NCBI GenBank assembly: GCA_013398015.1
Contig: VZRR01010829.1
Location: 251,733-315,732 of the forward strand
Source of the DNA: Oreocharis arfaki
Taxonomy: Eukaryota; Chordata; Aves; Passeriformes; Paramythiidae
Direction: 5' to 3'
DNA length: 64,000 bases
Below, piece by piece: positions 1 through 11,190 of this stretch (positions within the stretch are counted from its first letter, which is position 1; every line of letters begins with the position of its first letter). A program made the translations under genes and the position numbers. The notes under the pieces were generated by a model that was not told where the DNA came from, did not search any database, and saw only the letters and a program-made list of their open reading frames with translations.

Positions 1-3000
1 AAAACCCAAAATGAAACCAAACTAACAACAAAAAAACCCAAGGACATTTTTAAATTACATAATTATTAGTGGAGACAATTATTGTATAAAACAAAACAAA
101 TCATACTTTGTAAGCAGAGAGCAAAAGATCACAGAAGCAAAACACAGATTTGAGACTGAGATAGACCTCACGTTGAGATCAAAGTGACAGAAGCAACGCT
201 CAGAAGCACTGCTTTATCTTTCTGTAACTAAGGAGTTCAATGGTGCACATTCTCAGAGAAGAGAACATTTGGTTACCTATACTGAGCACGAAAAGCTGCT
301 TCTGAGATTTCTCTGGAAATAAAGGGGGATTTCATTAGGCTGACTTGTCCTCTGACTTACATCAGAATTCACAGCCCTACTTCTGATACTGGAAACAGGG
401 GAAAAAAACCCCAAACAAATACAATAGGTTTAGGGCTGAATTCAAGAGGAGACAAGTGCTAGCTGCTGACTACCGCATCATCTGTTCTCAGGCCATTCCA
501 TGTGGTGAAACCTCCATTCCCTGAAAGACACCTGGATTTCATATAGCTGGCCTACACATGCTGAGTAGACAATTGCCTGGCCAATAACAAACACTAGGGA
601 CTGGGGATTGCGTTCTATTTCCTGTCCTTACAATGCTTAAGAATCTTTTAGAATGCTTAAATACTCAGGCTGCGAGGAGACATCCTCTCATATTTTCCTG
701 TGCCTCCCAAAATGATTATACTCCTGCATCTCCTTAAAAACCTAAGGAAAGAAAACAATGTTAAAAGCTTTGGAAATAATCCATCAGCAGCAATGATGCT
801 GCTGCTCTGCTTTTTGTATTTTTCCCCATCCCACTAGTCCACCTTTTTTTATATTGTTTACGTTGAAGCTGCTCCACTCTACAAAAAAGAACTTGAGATT
901 CACTGTGCCAGAAACAAAAGGAAACTTAGCAGGACTGTGAAGCACTCTGATCACAGCAATCTCTAAGCACCAGGCTGTCTCAATGACCTGCTTCTGTATT
1001 TCATCAAATTACCACTTATATTGAGACCTTCAAGTGACCAGAGATCTGTTCCAGATGAGAGTCTTCAAGTGATGCTTTTGCTGTATGTTCCAGGTAGAAG
1101 TGGTAAGGATGAGTCCTAGAATCACAGAGATTCCTGATACCCACTCTCAGGATTCTAAACAAAAATCTAATATATTTCTAAATATGAGTTCCAAGCTGTT
1201 TTTCTAGGAAGGGTGTCTCTGAGCTATTTATACTAAACATAGGGCAGTTTCTACTTCAAAACTGGAACTTCTGTCATTAGTGGCCTGCAGCCCTTTCATG
1301 ATTTGTCTAGAAAATAGACACTCCAAGATTCAAAACATTATCCATCTACATTCTGTGACAGAAATGGTATACATGAAAAGCTTCTCCTATTCACCAGCCC
1401 CACCCTCAGTTTTTTCTTCATTCCCTACGAGACTCTCTGAGTCAGAATAAGGAAAACAAACCAACAGACAGACAAACAAACCACATGAAAATTCCCCAGT
1501 TCTTCTGAGAAAGGACTACTTTCCACTTGCTCATTAAGCCTGCCCAAGTAATTTTCCACTCCTTTCCCTTGATTTGAAGGAGAGCCACTGTGATTGTCTG
1601 ATCTGCATACATAATCTTTGCTGCCTCTTGCTGTGCATTGGCTTTTAGAAAAAAGCTGCAAATGTTGAGTACTGAAGAGTCTTAAATAAATTTATGATAT
1701 GACTAGCAGCTATCAAAAATGAAAGATTTGCTATTCTAGTTTGTAACATACACTGTAACATTAATTTTAAAATCTCTATTACTGCTTACTGTTGGCTTGT
1801 TGAAAATTTCAAAGTACAGCAAGGTCTGATGCACTTCATCCACTACAGTCATGCATTTCTCTTCCATATGACAGACATAAGTTCCATTTCACTTCTAGCC
1901 AGGATGGGGCAATGCAATCTAATCTATGTCATCATGTGATGTGCTTCACAATGACAGCTCTCATCAATGAGGAGCTGATCAAAATTGGAACCACAGAGAA
2001 ACTGACCAAAACTGCAACCACAAATACAGGAGTGAAGGGGAGGGCACCTAAAGCCAGTGGATGTCTCAGAGCTTTGGCACGGTGCCCACTGATAGCAAAG
2101 CAGGCACCAATGGGCGAAAGAAACAGCTGACAGTAACTGTAAAACCAGGCTTAGGCTCCACAGGAATCAGTCACTGAAAGCCATGGTGATTTACAAGAGC
2201 CTCTGGTGGCAGTTTTTAGACAAAAGACCCAAGCAGCTTGCAATGTTCCCATTATCAGCAAAACAAAGTGTGTTAGTAAGTATGCCAAAATGCTCCCTGT
2301 ATCTGAACTGTGTCTACTGCAGACCTTTCTTCTTTTCATCACTGAAAGTTGGAAAACTATTATCTTTAACAGGCGAAAAAGCTGGGCTGAGCACAAGTGG
2401 AAGCTTCATACACAGAGCACTTCAGCCACATTATTTTTAATTCTCTCTTGATTTCCTAAAAGAAATTTCTTTTATGAAATATTCATGTTTCATGTTATCA
2501 TGTATGGAGCAATAAATGAACTGTATAGCACACTAAAAGATAAATAAGTCTCAAAGTTTGTCATTATGGACCTAGAGTCAAAAATTTCTTTTAACTCGAG
2601 ACCTAATGTAATGTTAAAACAAAAACATGGAATATGAGAACAAATTAATATGACCTGTATGTGTACTGCCCACTGAAAAAGAAAACTTAAAGGAAGAGAT
2701 GAGTTATTCTGAAGAAAATTATGAGCAAGTATGATATACACGTCAACTACTTTTAGGCTTGATCCAAAGACTATTCTTGTCAACAGTAAATTTTGCTGAT
2801 TTCAAGGAGCCTGACATGAATAGGTTACATTCAAGGCTGGCATTTTAACCTCTTTACTTCAAGTCAAAGCAAGTTGTACAAACCTAATATATGAAGGTTA
2901 CTCGTATCTATTATAAGTATTAAAATTACCATCATTAAAAGAAAGATATACACTACAATTAGTCCATAATCTAGGGCAAAATGTGGGTTACAAATGTATT

Positions 3001-3601
3001 TAGTAGTTACCTCAGTGTTCTTTAACTAGCTTATATGATGTGATAGATAAACCAAGATAAAAACAGTGCACTTTCTCTCTCTTTCTAAATATGTGAAAAT
3101 GACTGGCTGGACATAAGCTCCCCACAAAACCATTAAAAGTTGAAAGGTGTGCCATTTGTCAGCGGAAAGGTCATTTCACTAACATTTGGAATCATGTCTC
3201 ATGATCTGACATATGTCTTAACATCAAAATGACTTGAACATGTTACTGTAGCAATTCTTTTCATCCAGGCTAGTATAAAGATTAATGAAGCAGGTTCAGC
3301 TGATGCCACCTACCTGTACCCATCAGATAAAGAGACTGGAAAAATAATACAGCAAAAGATTTTCTAGAAAATCTTCTCTAGTTAGGATATTTCTAAATTC
3401 TAGAAAAGTTTCCCATTCCTCTATCCCTCTTTGTCTCTCTCTTTAGGAGATAAAAGGCTCAAAGACTGCTGTGGAGCTGAGAAGGAAAAGGATAAAGACT
3501 GTATAATGCCACACACCTTGCTTTCTCATAGACCACCAATGCCTGATCCTGGATTAAAGTGGGTGTTTTAACAGATCTGCAGTGTATCTTACACAGCTCA
3601 G
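1..3601. other. Unique AT-rich non-coding sequence
   Basis: No gene or repeat family is recognised here. The stretch is AT-rich with scattered short A-runs (for example in the first 50 bases and near 400). Open frames stay below about 100 codons and have no recognisable domain. It probably lies in an intron or intergenic space of the leftward transcript inferred from base skew. Confidence 0.6.
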
Positions 3602-4060
3602 TATCAGAGAATTGTTTAGGTTTGAAAAGACCTTTAAGATCATCAAGTTCAACTCAATCCTGCACTGCTAAATCCACCACTGAACCATGTCCCCAGGTTC
3701 TATATCTGCACATCTTTTAAATCTTCCAGGGATGGTGACTCAACCACTTCTCTGAGCAGCCTGCTCCGATGCTTGGCAACTCTTTCAGTGAAAAAAATTT
3801 CTTCTAACATCCAATCTAAACCTTTCATGACACAACTTGAGGCCATTTCCTCTTGTCCTGTTGCTTGTTTCTTGGAAGAAGAGACTGACCTCCACCTCAC
3901 TTCCTTTCAGGTGGTTGGAGAGAGTGATAAGGTCTCCCCTGAGCCTCCTTTTTCTCCAGCTCCCTCAGCCACTCCTTACAGGACTTGTGCTCCAGATCCT
4001 CCTCCATCTCCATTGCCCTTTTTTGGACATTCTCCAGCATCTCAATGTCTTTCTCATCTT
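3602..4060 (-). mobile_element. CR1 LINE, 3' part (end of ORF2 and 3' tail)
   Basis: Read on the minus strand, this is the C-terminal end of CR1 ORF2 followed by its short 3' tail. The translation contains the family's characteristic run GLDWMLEEIFFTERVAKH and then LLREVVESPSLEDLKD, which lies downstream of the reverse transcriptase core. The 3' end is at about 3602, where the plus strand reads AGAGAATTG, a worn form of the CR1 terminal octamer. Stops and frame changes show it is dead. It abuts CR1 5' sequence directly at about 4060, so the reverse transcriptase is missing between the two parts. Family membership is very secure; the subfamily is not assigned. Confidence 0.95.
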
Positions 4061-4595
4061 TCCTCTTGCGTTATGTTTCCGTGATGGCAACTATATCACA
4101 GATTTCCTGGTGCACCATGGCTTGCAGCTCATCCTCTTTGTCGCCCACGCTGCACACATTGGTACAAATGTACTTCGTCTGGGCTGTTGATTCCATCACC
4201 TTTTCTGAGGGAAAAAGCCCTAATCCCAAAGGGATCATTCTCAGGTGCTTCTGTCATTTCTAACACATCAGTAACCCTGGTGTCTCCACTGCTGCATGCA
4301 TGTCCATTTCCTATCTCCACTCTCACGGCAGACTGAAGGACCTCGCTAGCACACCATCCCCCAAACTTCGGTGTGTAGCCCTCAGTTGCTCTCTAGTGAG
4401 CCTGGTTTTATCCCTTTTCCCCTTCAAATCTAGTTTAAAGCTCTCTCAATGGGTCCCGCTATTTCTTGTGCAAAGATCCTTTTCCCCACTTTGAGACAGG
4501 TGTACCCCATCTAAAAACCAAAATTCTGCCAGAGACCCTGGTCTTGGAGCCAGGTATTGATCTGCTGGCAACTACCATCTGCCTACTGCATTGTG
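4061..4595 (-). mobile_element. CR1 LINE, 5' part (region before ORF2 and start of endonuclease)
   Basis: Read on the minus strand, this resembles the CR1 region just upstream of ORF2 and the first part of the ORF2 endonuclease. The reading includes a piece like NSPDEVHLYQCVQRG and, just before the junction with the 3' part, a sequence encoding VAIT-E-T-like residues. That is the strand and motif that carry the first catalytic Glu of the APE-type endonuclease. The frame is broken by several stops. The order (5' part, then 3' part, same strand, no gap) fits one insertion that lost about 2 kb or more internally. The outer boundary near 4595 is approximate. Confidence 0.8.
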
Positions 4596-6269
4596 AACAC
4601 TTAAAGCTGTCCTAAAGCACTCTGAACAGGGAGTTTTATGAAAATACTGATGGATATGCCCCAGGAAGACATAGTCTTAAAAGCAGAACAGTAAAAATTG
4701 AAACAGAAGAGATGAAGAAAGTGTGAAGGCAGAGAGGATATCACGGAGTCTGTGGAAACAAGGAACCTGGCAAGAAAGACAACTACAATGAAGGGCCATT
4801 AACATGGAATTGGAGAACCCGCACACCAGTCTGACCCCTGGTCATGTCATCCCTTATGAAGTCACAGCTGTGGTCGTGAACAGCTCAGTCAGTACAAGCA
4901 CAGGGTCAGTTCACTCCTTTGTGCCGACATTGCTGCCTAGAAAATGCAACGGCTTGGGATTCCCAAAGCTTCTGTGGTTTCATTTTATCATGTTGGCCAT
5001 TCCATCTTTTGCAGCAATTCCTGATAGCAGAATACAAAGCCACTGCTGCTAGACTCCCCCCTACTCGGGTTAATGACTTTTGGAAGTCTCCTAATGGGAT
5101 TAAATTGCTGCTACATTTTGACAATAGCTGTTCCATATGCATTTACTGATAATTGCCTAAGAGCCAATGACAGTTAATGAGCAATAATAATGCCAATTGT
5201 TTGTTTTAGCTCTCTTCTAAAACCCTGCCTTTCTCTAACAATTAATACTGCTGATTTCTTCTGACATCATTTATTCAAAGCCAAAAATAACCTGGATAGA
5301 AGCTAACAGCTTGTCCTTCAGGTAGTGTGGAGGATTTATTCTACGGGCAATGCTTTCTAGAGTGTTATTTCATTCACCCACCTACGTATCTGTTCTGGGG
5401 AAGGCAGAAACACTATCTCAGGAAAGTAAACTGTGATTATGCCAGTTTGTAAAGACTACTGGTTTGTGGGTGTTACTTGCATGTAGCACTTCCCCTGCCT
5501 GTTGGTAGGAAGCAATTTGGCCAACTTTGCTAAGGTTTTGATTCACTGTTATAAAGATACATTTTATTTAATGAGAAGCCGCAGTCCACAAAATGCTTCA
5601 CCACACTCACACACAGGATAAAACCAAAATAGTTACACTGAAAAAAAGAATAGTCTTACTTGACGGAAGTGAAGGGAAATTCATTCTCAGTGAGCTGCTG
5701 AACTAAAATTCGGTGTATAAGTCCCATCCCTTACTGCATAATAATAATCAAAATTGCCCTGGGGGCAACATACGATCTCTGTGGCTCTCAGAAAAGCTAA
5801 TTCTCTCAAGTCACATGGGCTTGCACATGTTATTTAGACACCCAAACATGCCTAAGAGCTGGTCTCTATGCATGTAAACTAATGAAAAATGAATTAAATA
5901 AACATGTATGTAAAGGATTTTGAAGAAGACATCACAGGCTGGCTGATAGTAGCCTCAGATGAAAGCAAAATGGTTAAAAAAATTGTGTTTATAAGGAAGG
6001 GTGTGCACGTGTGTATATGAATAATACACACATACTCTCATAATGGTTTTTTTAAAATCCATTTAAATGAATTGTACACACTGAAAAATCATGGCATCCT
6101 TCTTATTCGTGGCCAAAACCTCTAAAAATTTCTGAAATGTAGCCAGACAGGCTCAAAAAATCAATGAACTTTTACGAGCCGTACATTTCTTAGCCATTTC
6201 TACTTACAGAATAAGGAATAACAAAGGCTCAGAAGTATATTCCACACTAGCTAAATTTTCTATCTGAAC
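4596..6269. other. Unique sequence, possibly including a conserved non-coding element
   Basis: No gene or known repeat is seen. The part around 5060-5220 is rich in TAAT/ATTA and CCAAT-like words and has few simple repeats, which is the look of vertebrate conserved non-coding elements. That is only an impression; conservation cannot be judged from one sequence. A purine/pyrimidine-alternating patch lies near 6000-6035. Confidence 0.4.
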
Positions 6270-7724
6270 AGAGAGATGCTGGCTGATGTCACTGCAAGAT
6301 CACTCTCACTAATCTTTGAAAGATCATGGCAACTGGAAGAGCTGCTTGAGGACTACAGGAAAGCAAATGTCCTTCCTGTCTTCGAAAGCGGCAAAAAAGA
6401 GAACCTAGTGAAGATCAGCTTCACTTCAGTCTCTGAAAAGGAGATGAAATAAGTAATCATGGAAACCATTTCCAGGCACATGAAGGACAAGAAAGCCATG
6501 AGGAGTAGTCAGCATAGCTTCGCTAAGGTGAAGTGAAGCTTGAAAAGCCGGGTAAAACATCCAGCTTGGTAGATGAGGGGAAAGTAGTAATAGCCTATCT
6601 GACTTCAGGAAGGCTTTCAACGCTCTCTCCCATAAGATCTTCAGAAAGAAGGTGACAAGAGTGGACTGGATGAGCAGTGAGGTAGAGTGAAAACTGTTTG
6701 AACCACTGGACCCTAGGAGTAGTGATCAGTGGCACAAAGTCCACTAGGAATGGAGGCTGAATGTAGCAGTATAACACAGGGATCAATACTGGGTCCAGTT
6801 CTGTTATCACTTCGTTAATGATCTGGGTTAGGGGACACAGAGCACTCTCTGCAAGCTTGCTCCTAGATCAAAACCAGGTAGAGCTGATACACCTGAGGGC
6901 TGTGCTTCCCTCCAGAGTAACCTCAGCTGCCTGGCAAAATGGGTTGACAAGAACCTTACCAAGTTCATCAAGGGGAACTGGTAAGTCCTGCACCTGGCAG
7001 GAGCAGCCTCATAGAACATAAGCTGGAGGCCACACAGATGAGAAGCAGCTGGGCAGAAAGGTGCCAGTGCTCCTGGTGAACACCAGGGTGACCATGAGTC
7101 AGCAGTGTGCCCGTTTGGCAAATAAGGCTAATGCTCTCCTAGGCTGCATTAGAGAAAAAGTGTTGACAACAGGTCAGGGAGGGGGTGATCCTTCCCCTCT
7201 GCTAAGCAGCAGTGAGGTCACACCTGGAGTGCTGGGTCCAGTTCTGGGCTTCCCAGTCCACAAGAGACATGGATATAATGGAGAGAGTTCAGTAAAGGCC
7301 TACAAGGATGACCAGGAAACTCAAGTATCTCTTCTATGAGGAAAGGCTGAGAGCTGGGACTGTTCAGCCTGGAGAGAAGGGTCAGGGAGATTGCATCCAT
7401 GTGTACAAACACCACATGGGAGAGTACAAAGAAGACAGAGCCAGGCTTTCTCAAGGATGCCCAGTGATGGAACCAGAGGCAATGGGCACAAGATGAAACA
7501 CAGGAAGTTCCCTATGAACACCAAGGAACACTTTTTCACTGTCAGGATGACCAAGCAGTGGCATAGGTTGCCTAGAAAGGTGATGGGGGTCTCCCTCCTT
7601 GGAGGCATTACAAAGCCATCTGGACATGGTCCTGTGTAACTGGCTCTAAGTGGCCTTGCTTGAGCAGGAGTTGGACCAGATGACCTCCAGAGCTCCCTTT
7701 CAACCTTAACTATTCTGTGCTTCT
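6270..7724 (+). mobile_element. CR1 LINE, 5'-truncated, with decayed reverse transcriptase
   Basis: About 1.45 kb of CR1 on the plus strand, from the start of the reverse transcriptase domain to the 3' end. Recognisable blocks in order are: the N-terminal finger region (about 6270-6480), the palm block equivalent to DF-KAFD (translates as DFRKAFNALSH, about 6600-6632), the GSVLGPVLF-like block (about 6779-6810), the thumb and C-terminal part with MSQQCA (about 7090), YEERLRAG (about 7335) and WHRLPRKV (about 7560-7585). It ends with ATTCTGTG at 7712-7719, the diagnostic CR1 octamer. The catalytic FADD box is destroyed: at 6851-6876 the frame no longer encodes the two aspartates. Multiple stops show it cannot be active. 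Confidence 0.95.
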
Positions 7725-9427
7725 GTAGCAGGATAACCCCTCATCTCACTTTTTACCAAGCTGGTGGAAATTAGCCAGCTGTACAAAAGGCAAGCACAAG
7801 TAGTACTGCTTTCTTAACCAGATGAATCCTCTCAGCAGACCATAATATCCATCATTTCTTTCGCTTATTTTTATCCTAGTTTTCTTCTTCCTGTTATTTT
7901 TATTCCCCCATAAAATCATAAGGAAAACATGATTCATGCAACAACAGATGGTGACAGAAACCCTCTACCTCCACTGGAATGTAGGTGATCTCAGTATTCA
8001 TTCATCTCAGCATAACAGGTTGCATTCGGTGGCTTCAGTGGAGTAAGAATGAGGATCCATTCCATAAAAAATTATTGATTTTATGTAAGTCACAGCTATA
8101 TACCCAATATATAAACCAAAGATAACTATAGCCCAGGGATAAGATTTTCCAAAATGAGCAGTGATTTTTCATGTTCATCTTGATAAAATTTAAATATGAC
8201 TGGATATTCACAATATTGGTAAGGGGCGGAGAGGGATGTTTAAGATGTCTTTAAAGTGTTCCACATTGCAGAAAAAGAAAACATTAGGCATCAAATTTGC
8301 AATAAGCATTTAAAACACTTAGCCAAATAGGCCACAGGGATTTCATTTTAGGAATGCACAAAATCCAATTTTCCACATACCAGACACCATTTTACCTTGG
8401 ATAATCCACTTTCTGCTTTCAGTAGATTTTGCTCCATGGAACATTCTGATTACTTCCACACTTAGTTCTTGAAAGTATTTGCATTCAGTAGCACCACTGT
8501 GACTTAATCAGAGAGTGGGACTTTTCCCAAGAAGGTGTTTTGGAAATGCTCATCAAATGCGTGTTCCTCACTCAAAACTCTTCACTGCAGCTGCAGGTTT
8601 AGCCACAGCAAGGATCTGCTTCCTGTGCAGCATGACTACAAACTATTGGAACACAGAGTGAGCAACCAAAAGTTTTGGGTCTTTGTTGTAAAGAGCTAGT
8701 GTCAAAAATTGATTCACCATTATACAGAGACCTGTGTTTGCTTTGCCCTGCTAATGCTGAGCAACATCCTCCTAGAAACACAATTAGTGGGAACTTCCTA
8801 GCAATCAAGTGTGTGTTTTCTTTCTTACAGAACTTTCTCTTTGACCTCGAAGAAACCCAGAGGAATCCAAAAGTGTCTTGAATTCTGTACATTCTCATAA
8901 CACTTTTATCTTAGTTGTAACTGTGTCCATAAATTTATGGAACAGTATGCAGAGCTAGCACTTGCAAAGTTGTGAATCTGAAATACGACCTTAAAGATAT
9001 CATGGGAGATTGGTCACTATGTGTGACCTGATTACACTTCCACATATGCTTAATTTTACATACTTTTAAATGTCCTTGTGTAGTGCTATCTGCCTGAAAT
9101 ATTCAGAACCATTTGTATATGTATTACTGTTAATGAAATTACTTGGCTTTCTACTAGCCTATACTGAATTTCAAAAATATTACTCTATCAACACTGGCTT
9201 ATTGTAAAACTAAAAAAAAAAAAACCCTAACCCCCAAAACCCACTATTTACATAGGACAGAGAGAGTAGCAATGAGCACTGAAACACGAAAAGTGAGAAA
9301 CATGAACATGTTACCAGCACTGGAAATTTAAAGTGCTGATCAGGAAATAGCATAACTGTTTTTTCTAGCAACAGACGCCTCATCAGAAAGCAGATTTGTG
9401 TCGTACTTGGTATTTTATAAAATGTAG
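7725..9427. other. Unique AT-rich sequence
   Basis: No gene is recognised. A perfect 16-bp palindrome (TCCATAAATTTATGGA) lies at 8926-8941. A good plus-strand splice-acceptor look-alike (pyrimidine tract then TTACAG) ends near 8829, but no supporting exon follows. An A-run followed by CCCTAACCCCC lies near 9210-9235. Confidence 0.5.
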
Positions 9428-9588
9428 AGGCAGAGAACTGTTTAGGTTGGAAAAGCTGCTGACTTTGACCACTAACATAATACGACCATATTCACCACTA
9501 AACCATGTCCCCAGGTGCCACATCCACGTATTTTTCAAGGATGCTGGTACCACAACTTCCCTGGGCAGCCTGTTCCAATTCCTGACCA

Positions 9589-9875
9589 ACCTTCACTGAA
9601 AATTTTTTCTTATTTTCCAATCAAAACTTCTCCTGATGCAACTTGAGGCCATTTCCTCGCATTCAGGCACCTGTTACTTTGGAGAACAGTTCAACAGTCA
9701 CCTGTCTACAACCTCCTTTCAGGCAGTTGTAGGGAGCATTAAGGTCTCCCCATAGCCTTTTTTTCTTCCAAGGTAAACAACCCCACTCCCCAAAATTCTG
9801 CTCGTAAGCCTTGTGCTCCAGACCCTTCATCAGCTCTGTTGCCCTTCCCTGGACACGCTCCAGCACCTCAATGTC
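9589..9875. repeat. Tandem copy 1 of a 287-bp CR1 segment
   Basis: The 287 bases before the single N at 9876 are repeated directly after it at 9877-10163. By eye the copies differ at about five positions, all clustered about two-thirds of the way through. Equal length and a one-base spacer point to an unmerged contig overlap or two alleles laid end to end rather than a biological duplication. Confidence 0.9.
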
Positions 9876-9876
9876 N
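9876..9876. other. Single ambiguous base joining two copies
   Basis: One isolated N separates two near-identical 287-bp copies. Some scaffolders write a single n when paired reads predict that contigs overlap but the overlap is not merged. That explains the pattern well. Confidence 0.85.
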
Positions 9877-10163
9877 ACCTTCACTGAAAATTTTTTCTTA
9901 TTTTCCAATCAAAACTTCTCCTGATGCAACTTGAGGCCATTTCCTCGCATTCAGGCACCTGTTACTTTGGAGAACAGTTCAACAGTCACCTGTCTACAAC
10001 CTCCTTTCAGGCAGTTGTAGGGAGCATTAAGGTCTCCCCATAGCCTTTTTTTCTTCCAAGGTAAACAACCCTGCTCCCCAAAGTTCTCCTCATAAGCCTT
10101 GTGCTCCAGACCCTTCATCAGCTCTGTTGCCCTTCCCTGGACACGCTCCAGCACCTCAATGTC
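9877..10163. repeat. Tandem copy 2 of a 287-bp CR1 segment
   Basis: Second copy of 9589-9875. It continues without a break into the upstream CR1 sequence (10164 onward), while copy 1 continues without a break into the CR1 3' end. This is exactly the arrangement expected if two overlapping contig ends were both kept. Confidence 0.9.
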
Positions 10164-10659
10164 TTTCTTGTAGTGAGGGGTCCAGAACTGGACGCAGGAT
10201 TTGAGGTGTGGCTTCACCAGTCGTGAGTTAAGGGGTACAGTCCCTTCCTTGGTCCTGCTGGCCACACTATTGCTGATCCAGGCCAGGATGCCACTGGCCT
10301 TCCTGGCCACCTGGGCACACACTGGCTCATGTTCAGCTGCTCTCGACCAGCCCTCCCAGGTCCTTTCCTCTGGGCAGCTTCCCAGCCACTCTGTCCCCAG
10401 CCTGTAGCACTGCCTAGGGTTGCTGTGACCTGAGGGCAGGATGCAGCACTTGACCCTTTTGAACTTCATATCATTGGCCTCAGTCCATCAATACAGCCTG
10501 TCCAGATCCCTCTGCAGAGCCTTCCTGCCCTCCAGAGATCAACACTGTGCCTACAAGCTGACCAAGGATGCACTTGATTCCTTTGTCCGGAACATCAATA
10601 AAGGTACTAAATAGGGCTTGATCCTACCTGAACCTCGTAGACTTGTACAAGCCTAAGTG

Positions 10660-11190
10660 GTATAGTTACTTATAGTTTCTCCCTACATGGCTTCACAACA
10701 TTCTTGTAGTCCTCTGATGTTGCCTGCCTTTTCTTCCAAAGGCCATAAAATCTCCCTTTTTTCCCTTCCAGCCAAAGTTCAGCCAGGATGGTCTTTCCAG
10801 CCAGCTCATTTTCTGGCTCATGTGGACACCCTGCTCCTGTGCCTTTAGGATTTCCTTCTTAAAGCACATACAGTCTTCCTGGATTCCTTTGTCCCTTAGG
10901 ACTGCCTCCCAAGGAAGCCTCTTAACCAGTCTCCTAAATAGGCAAAAGTCTGCCCCCTGGAAGTCCAAGGCAGCAGTTCTGCTGACTTCCCTCCTTACTT
11001 CTCTGAGAATCAAAAACTCAATCATTTCACAATCGCTGTGCTGAAGACAGCCTCTCACTGTCACATTACCCACCAATCCCTGTTCACAAACAGCAGGTCC
11101 AGCTGAACACCTTCTCTAGTGGGCTCCCTCACCAGCTGTCAGGAAGCTACTTTCCACAAGCACATATTAGAAAACTCTGCTTCTTCTGGA
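10660..11190 (-). mobile_element. CR1 LINE, end of endonuclease and linker to reverse transcriptase
   Basis: The minus-strand frame at 11076-10693 encodes a 127-residue remnant of CR1 ORF2p: the end of the APE-type endonuclease (QHSDCEMIEFLILREVRR) followed by the endonuclease/reverse-transcriptase linker (RTAALDFQGADFCLFRRL, then LPWEAVLRDKGIQED, then EILKAQEQGVHM). The HSD-H motif near 11018-11043 reads HSDC, so the catalytic histidine is lost. Upstream to about 11190 the reading continues as V-EPTREGVQLDLLF-like sequence with a stop. About 45 bp of unassigned sequence separates it from the reverse transcriptase part at 10615, so the core palm is deleted or this is a second insertion. Confidence 0.9.

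Larger units (their letters stand above)
9428..10615 (-). mobile_element. CR1 LINE, ORF2 reverse transcriptase C-terminal half and 3' end
   Basis: On the minus strand this runs from the middle of the CR1 reverse transcriptase to the 3' end. The minus-strand reading shows YRLGTEWLGSCPEE, a Q-VARKASGILAWI block, RLVKPHLKSCVQFWTPHYKK, DIEVLERVQGRATELMKGL and LWGDLNAPYNCLKGGC, all standard thumb and C-terminal landmarks of avian CR1 ORF2p. Near 10500-10610 a degraded stretch corresponds to the FID-LDEG and FADD region but lacks the aspartate pair. The 3' end is near 9428. One 287-bp part appears twice around a single N (see the repeat entries), so the true element is probably about 288 bp shorter. 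Confidence 0.95.

Noticed and set aside
361..388. 28-nt micro-exon look-alike on the minus strand, with a long pyrimidine tract plus CAG acceptor and a GTAAGT donor
   Set aside because: Splice-site pairs of this quality occur by chance in tens of kb, the length is not a multiple of three, and nothing else supports it.
8829..8881. Terminal exon look-alike on the plus strand after a TTCTTACAG acceptor
   Set aside because: No polyadenylation signal follows soon after, no recognisable peptide, and it runs against the inferred local transcription direction.
9210..9240. A-run followed by CCCTAACCCCC, looking like telomere repeat
   Set aside because: Only one CCCTAA unit is present; a telomeric or interstitial telomere array needs several.
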